Assembly: GCF_014647975.1 (NCBI RefSeq)
Contig: NZ_BMQF01000020.1
Span: forward strand, 1 to 64,000
Source of the DNA: Streptomyces fumigatiscleroticus
GTDB taxonomy: Bacteria; Actinomycetota; Actinomycetes; Streptomycetales; Streptomycetaceae
Direction of reading: 5' to 3'
Length of the DNA: 64,000 nt
How positions within the stretch are numbered: position 1 is the stretch's first letter; every line of letters starts with the position of its first letter. Shown in pieces: positions 15,633 to 22,931 of this stretch. Under the pieces are notes generated by a model, which saw only the letters and a list, made by a program, of their open reading frames with translations, had not been told where the DNA came from and ran no database searches. The translations under genes were made by a program, and so were the position numbers.

Positions 15633-16361
15633 CTACGCGGCCGCCGCCGGCCGGTCCGGACGGAGCGGCCACGCCGGGTCCACCGCCTCCTCGTTGCCGT
15701 TCATCGCGAACCACGCCTGGAGCCCCCGCGCCTGTGCCGCGTGCCACACGGCCTGGAGGGTGTGCAGCTCGGAGGGGGACAGGCGCTCCAGCCGGCCCGC
15801 GAACCGCCGGCCCACCGCGCGGACGACGTTCAGCGCGGCCAGCGCGTCGGCCGCCGCGTCGTGCGCGCCGTCCAGCGCGACGCCGTAGTGGGCGCACAGG
15901 TCGGTGAGGGTGCGGCGGCCCTTGCGGTAGCGGTCCAGATGCTTGTCGAGCACCCGCGGGTCGAGGACGGTCAGCGGCGTCGCCTCGAACCAGTTGCTCA
16001 GGGACGAGGCGCGGTGGCGGCGCAACTCCCGGTCGAGGAGCGTGAGGTCGAACGGCGCGTTCATCACCACGAGCGGGCGTCCGGCGGCGGCCTGCTCGGC
16101 CAGCGCCCGGGCGATCTCCTGCATCACCGGCGCGGGCCAGCGGCCGTTGCGCTGGAGATGCTCCTCGGTCAGCCCGTGCACCGCCGTCGCCGCCTCCGGC
16201 ACCGGTACGCCCGGGTCGACCAGCCAGCGGCTCACCCGCGGCCGGACACCCGGGGCGTCCTGCACGACGACCGCGGCCGACACGATGCGGTCGCTCTCGA
16301 CGTCCACTCCGGTGGTCTCCGTGTCGAACGCGGCCAGAGGCCCTTCGTACCAGCACGCCAT
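15633..16361 (-). CDS. DnaQ-like DEDDh 3'-5' exonuclease
   Basis: A 242-residue exonuclease domain protein with all motifs: Exo I FDTETTGVD, Exo II NAPFDLTLLDREL, Exo III HDAAADALAAL (the His of DEDDh). It resembles the epsilon proofreading subunit fold but lacks extra domains, so it may be a stand-alone DNA or RNA exonuclease. The C-terminal 60 residues (LQAVWHAAQARGLQAWFAMNGNEE) are a Streptomyces-type extension. The ATG at 16361 begins right before the Exo I strand. Divergent from the DUF4365 gene. Confidence 0.87.
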   Translation of the reverse strand: MACWYEGPLAAFDTETTGVDVESDRIVSAAVVVQDAPGVRPRVSRWLVDPGVPVPEAATAVHGLTEEHLQRNGRWPAPVMQEIARALAEQAAAGRPLVVMNAPFDLTLLDRELRRHRASSLSNWFEATPLTVLDPRVLDKHLDRYRKGRRTLTDLCAHYGVALDGAHDAAADALAALNVVRAVGRRFAGRLERLSPSELHTLQAVWHAAQARGLQAWFAMNGNEEAVDPAWPLRPDRPAAAA

Positions 16362-16526
16362 ACGAACCCAACTCCTCGTCCACCCGCGGCAGCTGACGCA
16401 CCGTCTGCCCGTTTCGGTGATACCCGGGCTGTTTGCGCCGTACGCCGCAAGGACACAACAGGAGTACGGGTTTACGCACTTCAGCGGCCCGTTACGGGGA
16501 TCCTCCGGTCTGGAAGGCTGTTCGGC

Positions 16527-17093
16527 ATGGCCATAGCGCAGCCCGAACGGGGCGGGCTGCTGCCCGAGCGCACGGCACCCTCCCGTGGCTCTCTCGCCAC
16601 CACCGCCTGCATGGAGACGCTCCAGGTGGGCTATCTGCACGCCGTCGCGGCCGCCGCGGGCTGCTCGCTCTCCCAGCCCTTCCCGGACAACGGCATCGAC
16701 TGGCATGTCAGCCACAGCGCGCCCGGGCACACGGTCGATGACGAGGTCACCATAAAAGTGCAGCTCAAGGCCACCTACCAGATCCCGCCGGGACCGCCGG
16801 GCCGCTTCTTCTCCTTCACGCTCGACAACGAGCACCTGGCGAAGCTGGCCCGCACCCCCGTCTCGGTGCACAAGATACTGGTCGTGATGATCGTCCCGCG
16901 GTCCCGGGACGAGTGGCTGCGCGCCGGTCACGACCGGCTCGATCTGAGGCACTGCTGCTACTGGACCAACCTCGCCGGACACCCGGTCACGGGCCGGCGC
17001 CGGACCACCGTGCGCATACCGACCTCACGCATCTTCGACGACCGGGCGCTGTGCGAGATCATGACGCGGGTCGGGACGGGAGGGAAACCGTGA
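16527..17093 (+). CDS. DUF4365 nuclease-like protein
   Basis: A 188-residue DUF4365 protein. The family has a PD-(D/E)XK-like core, seen here as GIDWHV (Asp58), an acidic strand DDEVTIKV (Glu73) and VQLKAT (Gln79, Lys81). The remainder (FFSFTLDNEHLAKL...PRSRDEW...HCCYW) matches the usual DUF4365 continuation. The substrate is unknown; related domains occur in defence and repair contexts. It overlaps the next gene by 4 bp (GTGA), so both are translated together. Confidence 0.78.
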   Translation: MAIAQPERGGLLPERTAPSRGSLATTACMETLQVGYLHAVAAAAGCSLSQPFPDNGIDWHVSHSAPGHTVDDEVTIKVQLKATYQIPPGPPGRFFSFTLDNEHLAKLARTPVSVHKILVVMIVPRSRDEWLRAGHDRLDLRHCCYWTNLAGHPVTGRRRTTVRIPTSRIFDDRALCEIMTRVGTGGKP

Positions 17094-18310
17094 CGTACCG
17101 CCCGAGCGACGAGCCACCGCGGCCACCGCGGCCGCACCCCGCCGAGGACACCTGGCACGTCCGGCTCCCCGGACCCGGCGAGGTCGACCCCGCCGTCCTC
17201 GCTGCCCTGCTGGGCCGGCACGGCTGGCGGCGGCGCGGCGGCGCCCCCGGCCGCTACGGCCGCTGGACCCCGCCCGGCCCCGGCGCGGGCGGCACCAGCC
17301 TGCTGGTGCCCGAGAGCCGGGACTTCCCCGACAGCGAGGACCTGCTCGGCGAGGCGCTCGTCGCCCTGCACCGCAGCGGCACGCCCTCGGCCCGCGAGAT
17401 GCTGGTCGCTCTCGCCGTGCCCAGCGACGAGATCCGCTGGTGGCGGGAGGTTCCGGCCGGGCCCGGCGGCGCCGCCCCGTGGACCGCGGAGGAGGAGCTG
17501 CGCAGGGCCGCCCGCCGGATGCTGCTCGCCGCGGCGCTGGCCGGCCGGGCGCGGGCCGGCTACCACGGCGCCCGGCACCGCCGCGCGGCCGCCGAGTCGC
17601 TCCAGGACGTCCTGGTCGGACCCGCCCCCGACGGGCGCCGCCTGACGGCGTTCGTGCCCGTCGCCGCCGGCCGCCCGCTCGCCGTACGCCTCCACCAGGC
17701 CCTGTACGCCACCCGCGAGGCCATCGACTACCGGCGGGCCACCGGCGGTCTGGACGCGTTCGGCACCGCCGTCGAGGCCGGCGTCAGCCACGAGTTCACC
17801 GAGGCCCTCGTCACCCTGGTCACGGGCGCCCAGGGCGCCCGCGTCGCCGTCGACTGGGCACCCGCGGCCGGAGTGCCCGAGGGCTGCGCCGCCGTGGGCG
17901 GACCCGTCGAGTTCTCGCCCGGGGACCTGCCCGTGCTGCGCGAGGCCGGCGCCCGCTACCGGCGCGCGGAGCCCTCCGTACCGGTGCGGATCACCGGAGC
18001 GGTGGTGCGGATGCGCAGGTCCGGGCCGCGGGGCGCGGGCACCGTACGGCTGCGGGTGCTGGCCGGCGCGGAGGTGCCGCACGTACGGATCACCCTGGAC
18101 GAGGAGGCGTACCGGATCGCCGGACACGCCCACCTCGTCGGGCTGCCGGTCCGGGTGCACGGCCGGCTGGAGAGCCGGGGCGGCTTCCGCCGGCTCACCG
18201 ACGCCTGGGGGATCGCGCCCGTGCAGGTCGACGACGCCGAGCGGGACCGGCTGATGAAGTCGCTCCACGAGGACCTGGACTGCTTCGAGGAGGCGTGCGG
18301 CGGGGACTGA
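17090..18310 (+). CDS. Unrecognised protein coupled to DUF4365
   Basis: A 406-residue soluble protein that I do not recognise. The first 40 residues are Pro-rich; residues 40-110 contain a Trp/Gly-rich patch; the centre (EEELRRAARRMLLAAALAGRARAGY...) is helical and basic. The last 100 residues alternate short strands (VRITGAVVRMRRS, VRLRVLAGAEVPHVRITL, VRVHGRLESRGGFRRLTD) in a way that suggests an OB-fold or similar barrel, then an acidic helix. The GTG start is fixed by GTGA coupling with DUF4365. A nucleic-acid-binding partner is a reasonable guess only. Confidence 0.72.
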   Translation: MTYRPSDEPPRPPRPHPAEDTWHVRLPGPGEVDPAVLAALLGRHGWRRRGGAPGRYGRWTPPGPGAGGTSLLVPESRDFPDSEDLLGEALVALHRSGTPSAREMLVALAVPSDEIRWWREVPAGPGGAAPWTAEEELRRAARRMLLAAALAGRARAGYHGARHRRAAAESLQDVLVGPAPDGRRLTAFVPVAAGRPLAVRLHQALYATREAIDYRRATGGLDAFGTAVEAGVSHEFTEALVTLVTGAQGARVAVDWAPAAGVPEGCAAVGGPVEFSPGDLPVLREAGARYRRAEPSVPVRITGAVVRMRRSGPRGAGTVRLRVLAGAEVPHVRITLDEEAYRIAGHAHLVGLPVRVHGRLESRGGFRRLTDAWGIAPVQVDDAERDRLMKSLHEDLDCFEEACGGD

Positions 18311-18336
18311 TTTCGCCCGAGGCGGGCCGGGGTCGG

Positions 18337-18342
18337 TACGAT
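18337..18342 (+). promoter_or_regulatory. Candidate -10 box for thrS
   Basis: TACGAT lies about 60 nt before the thrS start in the 92-bp intergenic region. I see no T-box specifier stem or other leader regulation. Confidence 0.4.
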
Positions 18343-18402
18343 CGCCTCCGTGCGCGCGCTCCGGTATGGCGCCGCAGGCCCACCTTCAGTCAGGAGAGAC
18401 CG

Positions 18403-20382
18403 GTGTCAGACGTCCGTGTGATCATCCAACGCGACTCCGAGCGGGAAGAACGCGTGGTGACGACGGGCACTACGGCCGCCGACCTCTTCGCCGGCGACCG
18501 CTCGGTCGTCGCCGCGCGGGTGAACGGCGAGCTGAAGGACCTCGCCCACGAGCTGCGCGACGGCGAGACCGTCGAGGGCGTCGAGATCTCCTCGCCCGAC
18601 GGCCTGAACATCCTGCGCCACTCCACCGCGCATGTCATGGCGCAGGCCGTGCAGGAGCTGTTCCCCGAGGCCAAGCTGGGTATCGGCCCGCCCATCAAGG
18701 ACGGCTTCTACTACGACTTCGACGTCAAGGAGCCCTTCACCCCCGAGGACCTCAAGCGCATCGAGAAGAAGATGCAGGAGATCCAGAAGCGGGGCCAGCG
18801 GTTCTCCCGCCGGGTCACCACCGACGAGGCCGCCCGCGAGGAGCTGGCCGCCGAGCCGTACAAGCTGGAGCTGATCGGTCTCAAGGGCAACGCCGCGCAG
18901 GCCGCCGACGGCGCCGACGCGGAGGTGGGCGGCGGCGAGCTGACCATCTACGACAACCTCGACGCCAAGACCGGCGAGCTGTGCTGGAAGGACCTGTGCC
19001 GGGGTCCGCACCTGCCGACCACCCGGGTCATCCCCGCCTTCAAGCTGATGCGCTCGGCCGCCGCCTACTGGCGCGGCAGCGAGAAGAACCCGCAGCTCCA
19101 GCGCATCTACGGCACCGCCTGGCCGTCCAAGGACGAGCTGAAGGCGTACCTGGACTTCCTCGCCGAGGCCGAGAAGCGAGACCACCGCAAGCTCGGCGCC
19201 GAGCTGGACCTGTTCTCCTTCCCCGACGAGCTGGGCCCCGGCCTCGCGGTCTTCCACCCCAAGGGCGGCGTGATCCGCAAGGAGATGGAGACCTACTCGC
19301 GCAAGCGGCACGAGGCCTCCGGCTACGAGTTCGTGAACACCCCGCACATCTCCAAGGAGCGCCTCTTCGAGATCTCCGGGCATCTGCCGCACTACTCCGA
19401 GGGCATGTTCCCGCCCATAGAGTTCGACGAGCAGAACTACCGCCTCAAGGCGATGAACTGCCCGATGCACAACCTGATCTTCAAGGCGCGCGGCCGTTCC
19501 TACCGCGAGCTGCCGCTCCGGCTGTTCGAGTTCGGCACCGTGTACCGCTACGAGAAGTCGGGCGTCGTGCACGGCCTGACCCGCTCGCGTGGCTTCACCC
19601 AGGACGACTCGCACATCTACTGCACCAAGGAGCAGATGCCCGAGGAGCTCGACACGCTCCTGACCTTCGTGCTCGACCTGCTGCGCGACTACGGCCTGAC
19701 CGAGTTCGAGCTGGAGCTGTCCACCCGTGACGACTCCGACAAGTTCATCGGCTCGGACGAGGACTGGGAGGAGGCCACCGAGGCGCTGCGGCAGGCCGCC
19801 GAGAAGCAGAACCTGCCGCTGGTCCCGGACCCGGGTGGCGCCGCCTACTACGGTCCGAAGATCTCCGTCCAGGCCAAGGACGCGATCGGCCGCTCCTGGC
19901 AGATGTCGACCATCCAGGTCGACTTCAACCAGCCCAAGCGGTTCGGTCTGGAGTACACGGCGGCGGACGGTTCGCGCCAGCAGCCCGTCATGATCCACCG
20001 GGCCCTGTTCGGCTCCATCGAGCGGTTCTTCGGTGTACTGCTGGAGCACTACGCCGGTGCGTTCCCGGCGTGGCTGGCGCCCGTCCAGGCGGTCGGCATC
20101 CCGATCGGCGACGCGCACGTGCCCTACCTCCAGGAATTCGCGGAGAAGGCGCGCGCCGCCGGTCTGCGGGTGGAGGTCGACGCCTCCTCCGACCGCATGC
20201 AGAAGAAGATCCGCAACGCGCAGAAGCAGAAGGTGCCCTTCATGATCATCGCGGGCGACGAGGACATGGCGAACGGCGCCGTCTCCTTCCGCTACCGCGA
20301 CGGCTCCCAGGAGAACGGGATCCCCGTCGACGAGGCCATCGCGAAGATCGTGAAGGTCGTCGAGGAGCGGGCGCAGGTCTGA
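18403..20382 (+). CDS. thrS: Threonyl-tRNA synthetase
   Basis: A 659-residue class II synthetase that charges tRNA-Thr. Domain order is normal: TGS (1-65), the editing/SAD domain with HSTAHVMAQAVQ and its zinc-like CRGPHLPTTR, the catalytic core with the MNCPMHN motif (zinc-ligand Cys), RSRGFTQDDSHIYC (motif 2 region) and motif 3 in HRALFGSIERFFGVLLEH, then the anticodon-binding domain. The GTG at 18403 follows AGGAGAG by 5 nt. A hairpin follows its stop. Confidence 0.97.
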   Translation: MSDVRVIIQRDSEREERVVTTGTTAADLFAGDRSVVAARVNGELKDLAHELRDGETVEGVEISSPDGLNILRHSTAHVMAQAVQELFPEAKLGIGPPIKDGFYYDFDVKEPFTPEDLKRIEKKMQEIQKRGQRFSRRVTTDEAAREELAAEPYKLELIGLKGNAAQAADGADAEVGGGELTIYDNLDAKTGELCWKDLCRGPHLPTTRVIPAFKLMRSAAAYWRGSEKNPQLQRIYGTAWPSKDELKAYLDFLAEAEKRDHRKLGAELDLFSFPDELGPGLAVFHPKGGVIRKEMETYSRKRHEASGYEFVNTPHISKERLFEISGHLPHYSEGMFPPIEFDEQNYRLKAMNCPMHNLIFKARGRSYRELPLRLFEFGTVYRYEKSGVVHGLTRSRGFTQDDSHIYCTKEQMPEELDTLLTFVLDLLRDYGLTEFELELSTRDDSDKFIGSDEDWEEATEALRQAAEKQNLPLVPDPGGAAYYGPKISVQAKDAIGRSWQMSTIQVDFNQPKRFGLEYTAADGSRQQPVMIHRALFGSIERFFGVLLEHYAGAFPAWLAPVQAVGIPIGDAHVPYLQEFAEKARAAGLRVEVDASSDRMQKKIRNAQKQKVPFMIIAGDEDMANGAVSFRYRDGSQENGIPVDEAIAKIVKVVEERAQV

Positions 20383-20388
20383 CGCGCA

Positions 20389-20439
20389 CGGCGGGTACGT
20401 GTGTGCGACACGTGATCGGGAGCACGCGCGTACCCGCCG
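20389..20439 (+). terminator. Hairpin after thrS
   Basis: CGGCGGGTACG (20389-20399) pairs with 20429-20439; the interior has further pairing potential (ACACGT). It lies before the promoter of the HIT gene. Confidence 0.55.
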
Positions 20440-20475
20440 ACACGCCCCCCGGGGGCGACGCCATATGCTGCACAT

Positions 20476-21024
20476 ATGACGAGTGAGCCGGAACAGCAGT
20501 TGGGAGTGGGGACGCAGGACGCGTTCCAGCGCCTGTGGACGCCCCACCGGATGGCCTACATCCAGGGCGAGAACAAGCCGACCGGCCCCGGGGCCGACGA
20601 CGGCTGTCCCTTCTGCTCGATCCCGGCCAAATCCGACGAGGACGGCCTGGTCGTCCGGCGCGGCGAGCAGGTGTACGCGGTGCTCAACCTGTACCCGTAC
20701 AACGGCGGCCACCTGATGACCGTGCCCTACCGGCACGTCGCCGACTACACCGACCTGACCGAGGCGGAGACCGCCGAGCTGGCCGAGCTGACCAAGCAGG
20801 CCATGACGGCGCTGCGCACCGCCTCCGGCGCGCACGGCTTCAACATCGGCATGAATCAGGGCTCGGTGGCCGGCGCCGGCATCGCCGCGCACCTGCACCA
20901 GCACATCGTGCCTCGCTGGGGCGGCGACACCAACTTCATGCCGGTCGTCGGCCACACCCGGGTCCTGCCGCAGCTGCTGGCCGACACCCGCAAGATGCTG
21001 GCCGAGGCCTGGCCGGCCGTCTAG
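20476..21024 (+). CDS. HIT-family nucleotide hydrolase/phosphorylase
   Basis: A 182-residue histidine-triad protein with the catalytic HLHQHIVPRW (His139, His141, His143) and a CPFC half of a zinc site near residue 44. It is close in layout to the actinobacterial Ap4A phosphorylase (Rv2613c type), so cleavage of dinucleoside polyphosphates is the best guess. TATGCT (20464-20469) is 7 bp before the ATG, so the message is probably leaderless. In this family's usual actinobacterial setting it precedes the PI/PIM genes, as it does here at a distance. Confidence 0.87.
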   Translation: MTSEPEQQLGVGTQDAFQRLWTPHRMAYIQGENKPTGPGADDGCPFCSIPAKSDEDGLVVRRGEQVYAVLNLYPYNGGHLMTVPYRHVADYTDLTEAETAELAELTKQAMTALRTASGAHGFNIGMNQGSVAGAGIAAHLHQHIVPRWGGDTNFMPVVGHTRVLPQLLADTRKMLAEAWPAV

Positions 21025-21028
21025 CCGC

Positions 21029-21062
21029 GGGCGCCCCCCGGCCGAAGGGCCGGGGGGCGCCC
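21029..21062. terminator. Bidirectional hairpin between convergent genes
   Basis: A perfect 15-bp stem (GGGCGCCCCCCGGCC) with loop GAAG between the HIT gene (+) and the membrane protein gene (-). It should terminate both. Confidence 0.8.
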
Positions 21063-21078
21063 GGTCAGCAGGGCGCGC

Positions 21079-22746
21079 CTACGCGTCGTACACGTCCGCC
21101 TTCTTCGGCGTCGGGTCCTGCACCACCACGCTGAGCGCGGACGAGCGCGAGCCGAACTTCTCCGTGTCGACGCCGTTCTCCTCCAGCACCCGGATGGCGG
21201 CGGCGTGCACCACGCGCAGCACCGGTGTCGCGGCGCGCAGCGCGTCGTCGGCCATGAAACGGTGCCGCCAGGGCTGATCGGCCCACGCGTGGCGCAGACC
21301 GAAGGGCTCGGGCAGCCCCAGGGAGCCGCCGAGCCAGTTCAGCATCGGCGCGAACCGGTGGTGGGTCAGCGGGGCGCGCACGGCGAGGCGGACCACCTCG
21401 TTGGTGGTGACCAGCGGGAGCTTCACCGTGCGTGTCTCCCACCGCTTGAACGACTTGGTGACCTGCTTCGTCGGGGCCGTCGGCTTGGCCATGAAGAGCG
21501 GGTTCACGGGGCCCAGGGCATGGCCGGTGACCTCGATGCGCAGGGTCGAGTGCAGCACCGTGACCGTGGTCATCATCGTGATGATCAACTGGCCGTCCCA
21601 CAGCGTCCACTGCACCCCGAGGTAGTGCCGGTCACCGCTGCCGAACTGCTGCCTGTTGCAGATCTCCTGCACCGCGTGCTGCTTGACCTGGTACGCCTCG
21701 ACGTCCGTGCCCTCCGGCCGGGACACCGCCGAGGCGTTCTCCCCGATCGGTGTGACGATCCAGTGCCGTATGGACGGCTTGGGGAAGCCGCCGGTGTTCA
21801 GCGGGCCGCGCTCCAGCATGCGCAGCTGGTCGTGGATGGACCGTATGACGTCCCAGCTGCGGAACGGGTGGATCTCCCGGGTGGGGTCGGCGGGCACCAG
21901 GTCCTCGGCGAGCTGCCAGGCGCCCCACCGCGTGCCCATGCCGAGGACGCCCTTGGGTCCGGCGTAGAAGACGGAGTTCGACTGCTGCTCGGCGCTGAGC
22001 CGGGCCAGGGACTGGCGCAGCTGCTCCGCCTGGCTCTCGCCGGGGCTGGTGGGCACCGCCTCGGGGACCTTGGCGCCGATGCTGCTGCCCTCCAGGAGGG
22101 CGGCCCAGCGCTCCCGCAGGTCCCGCGCCGTGCGCTCGCAGATCCGCTTGGCCCAGAACCAGCCGACGACGGGCATGATCACCGCCGCCCGGGCGTACCA
22201 GGCCCAGAAGCCGGTGAACGGCATCTTGATCAGGAAGAGCACGGCGAGCGCGCCGACCGCGAGGAGCAGGGCGGTGCCGAACGCCGAGGCCCGCTTGTTG
22301 TCGCTCTTGTCGATATTGGTCCGGATCACGAAGGCCAGCAGCCAGACGAGGAAGCCGGGCAGGAACAGCAGACCGCAGATCACGAAGACGGCGGTCAGCC
22401 TGTTGTCGCGCTCCCTGCGGATGCGGTTGGCCGCCAGGCAGTGCTCGACGACCACCTGCGGCTCGATCCCGAAGGACTGGATGAGGGGCTTGCGACCGGG
22501 GCTCAGCATGCGGTCCACCACCGCGCGCGAGAACGCCTCGCCGAGGTTGGGACGGAAGATCGAGGCCCATGCGCGGCCCGGTTTGACGGTCGACTTGTGC
22601 CACTCGTTGTCGGCCTTGAGTATCTCCTCCATCGGGCCGTCCCGGTAGGCCGCCGAGGCCAGCGCGAACGTCGCCGCCTGCCCATCGTCGCCCGTACGCG
22701 GCACCTGCGGTCCGAAGATGTCCGCGTAACCGCTCTCAACGGTCAT
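21079..22746 (-). CDS. Large membrane protein of unknown function
   Basis: A 555-residue protein. Residues 1-115 are soluble (a possible helical bundle). Two to four hydrophobic segments span about 117-141 and 156-199. The C-terminal 350 residues are soluble and mixed alpha/beta, with the notable stretches NSVFYAGPKGVLGMGTRWGAWQLAEDLVP and QWTLWDGQLIITMMTTVTVLHSTLRIEVTGHALGPV. I do not recognise a domain. No catalytic motif is obvious. It lies between HIT and EF-G2 genes and looks transcribed separately or after EF-G2 (186-bp gap). Confidence 0.72.
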   Translation of the reverse strand: MTVESGYADIFGPQVPRTGDDGQAATFALASAAYRDGPMEEILKADNEWHKSTVKPGRAWASIFRPNLGEAFSRAVVDRMLSPGRKPLIQSFGIEPQVVVEHCLAANRIRRERDNRLTAVFVICGLLFLPGFLVWLLAFVIRTNIDKSDNKRASAFGTALLLAVGALAVLFLIKMPFTGFWAWYARAAVIMPVVGWFWAKRICERTARDLRERWAALLEGSSIGAKVPEAVPTSPGESQAEQLRQSLARLSAEQQSNSVFYAGPKGVLGMGTRWGAWQLAEDLVPADPTREIHPFRSWDVIRSIHDQLRMLERGPLNTGGFPKPSIRHWIVTPIGENASAVSRPEGTDVEAYQVKQHAVQEICNRQQFGSGDRHYLGVQWTLWDGQLIITMMTTVTVLHSTLRIEVTGHALGPVNPLFMAKPTAPTKQVTKSFKRWETRTVKLPLVTTNEVVRLAVRAPLTHHRFAPMLNWLGGSLGLPEPFGLRHAWADQPWRHRFMADDALRAATPVLRVVHAAAIRVLEENGVDTEKFGSRSSALSVVVQDPTPKKADVYDA

Positions 22747-22931
22747 TCCCGCCCCCAGCTCGCCGCCACTGTCGCTTCTGCGGCCTTCCCGACTTCCTTG
22801 CTCCGCACACCTGTTGATCAGGTCATCAGCGTATCCGCACCCGCCGACATCCGTCGGCGGACGGCCGAAGCCGCCCGCCGAGGGGGAGGGGAACGACGCG
22901 CGCCGGCCACCCGGGCGGCGCCCGGCGCCGG

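Noticed and set aside
18311..18402. T-box riboswitch before thrS
   Set aside because: The leader is short and has no T-box core or specifier loop; the same holds for alaS and hisS.
18406..20955. 849-residue minus-strand open frame over thrS
   Set aside because: Antisense shadow of a clear threonyl-tRNA synthetase.
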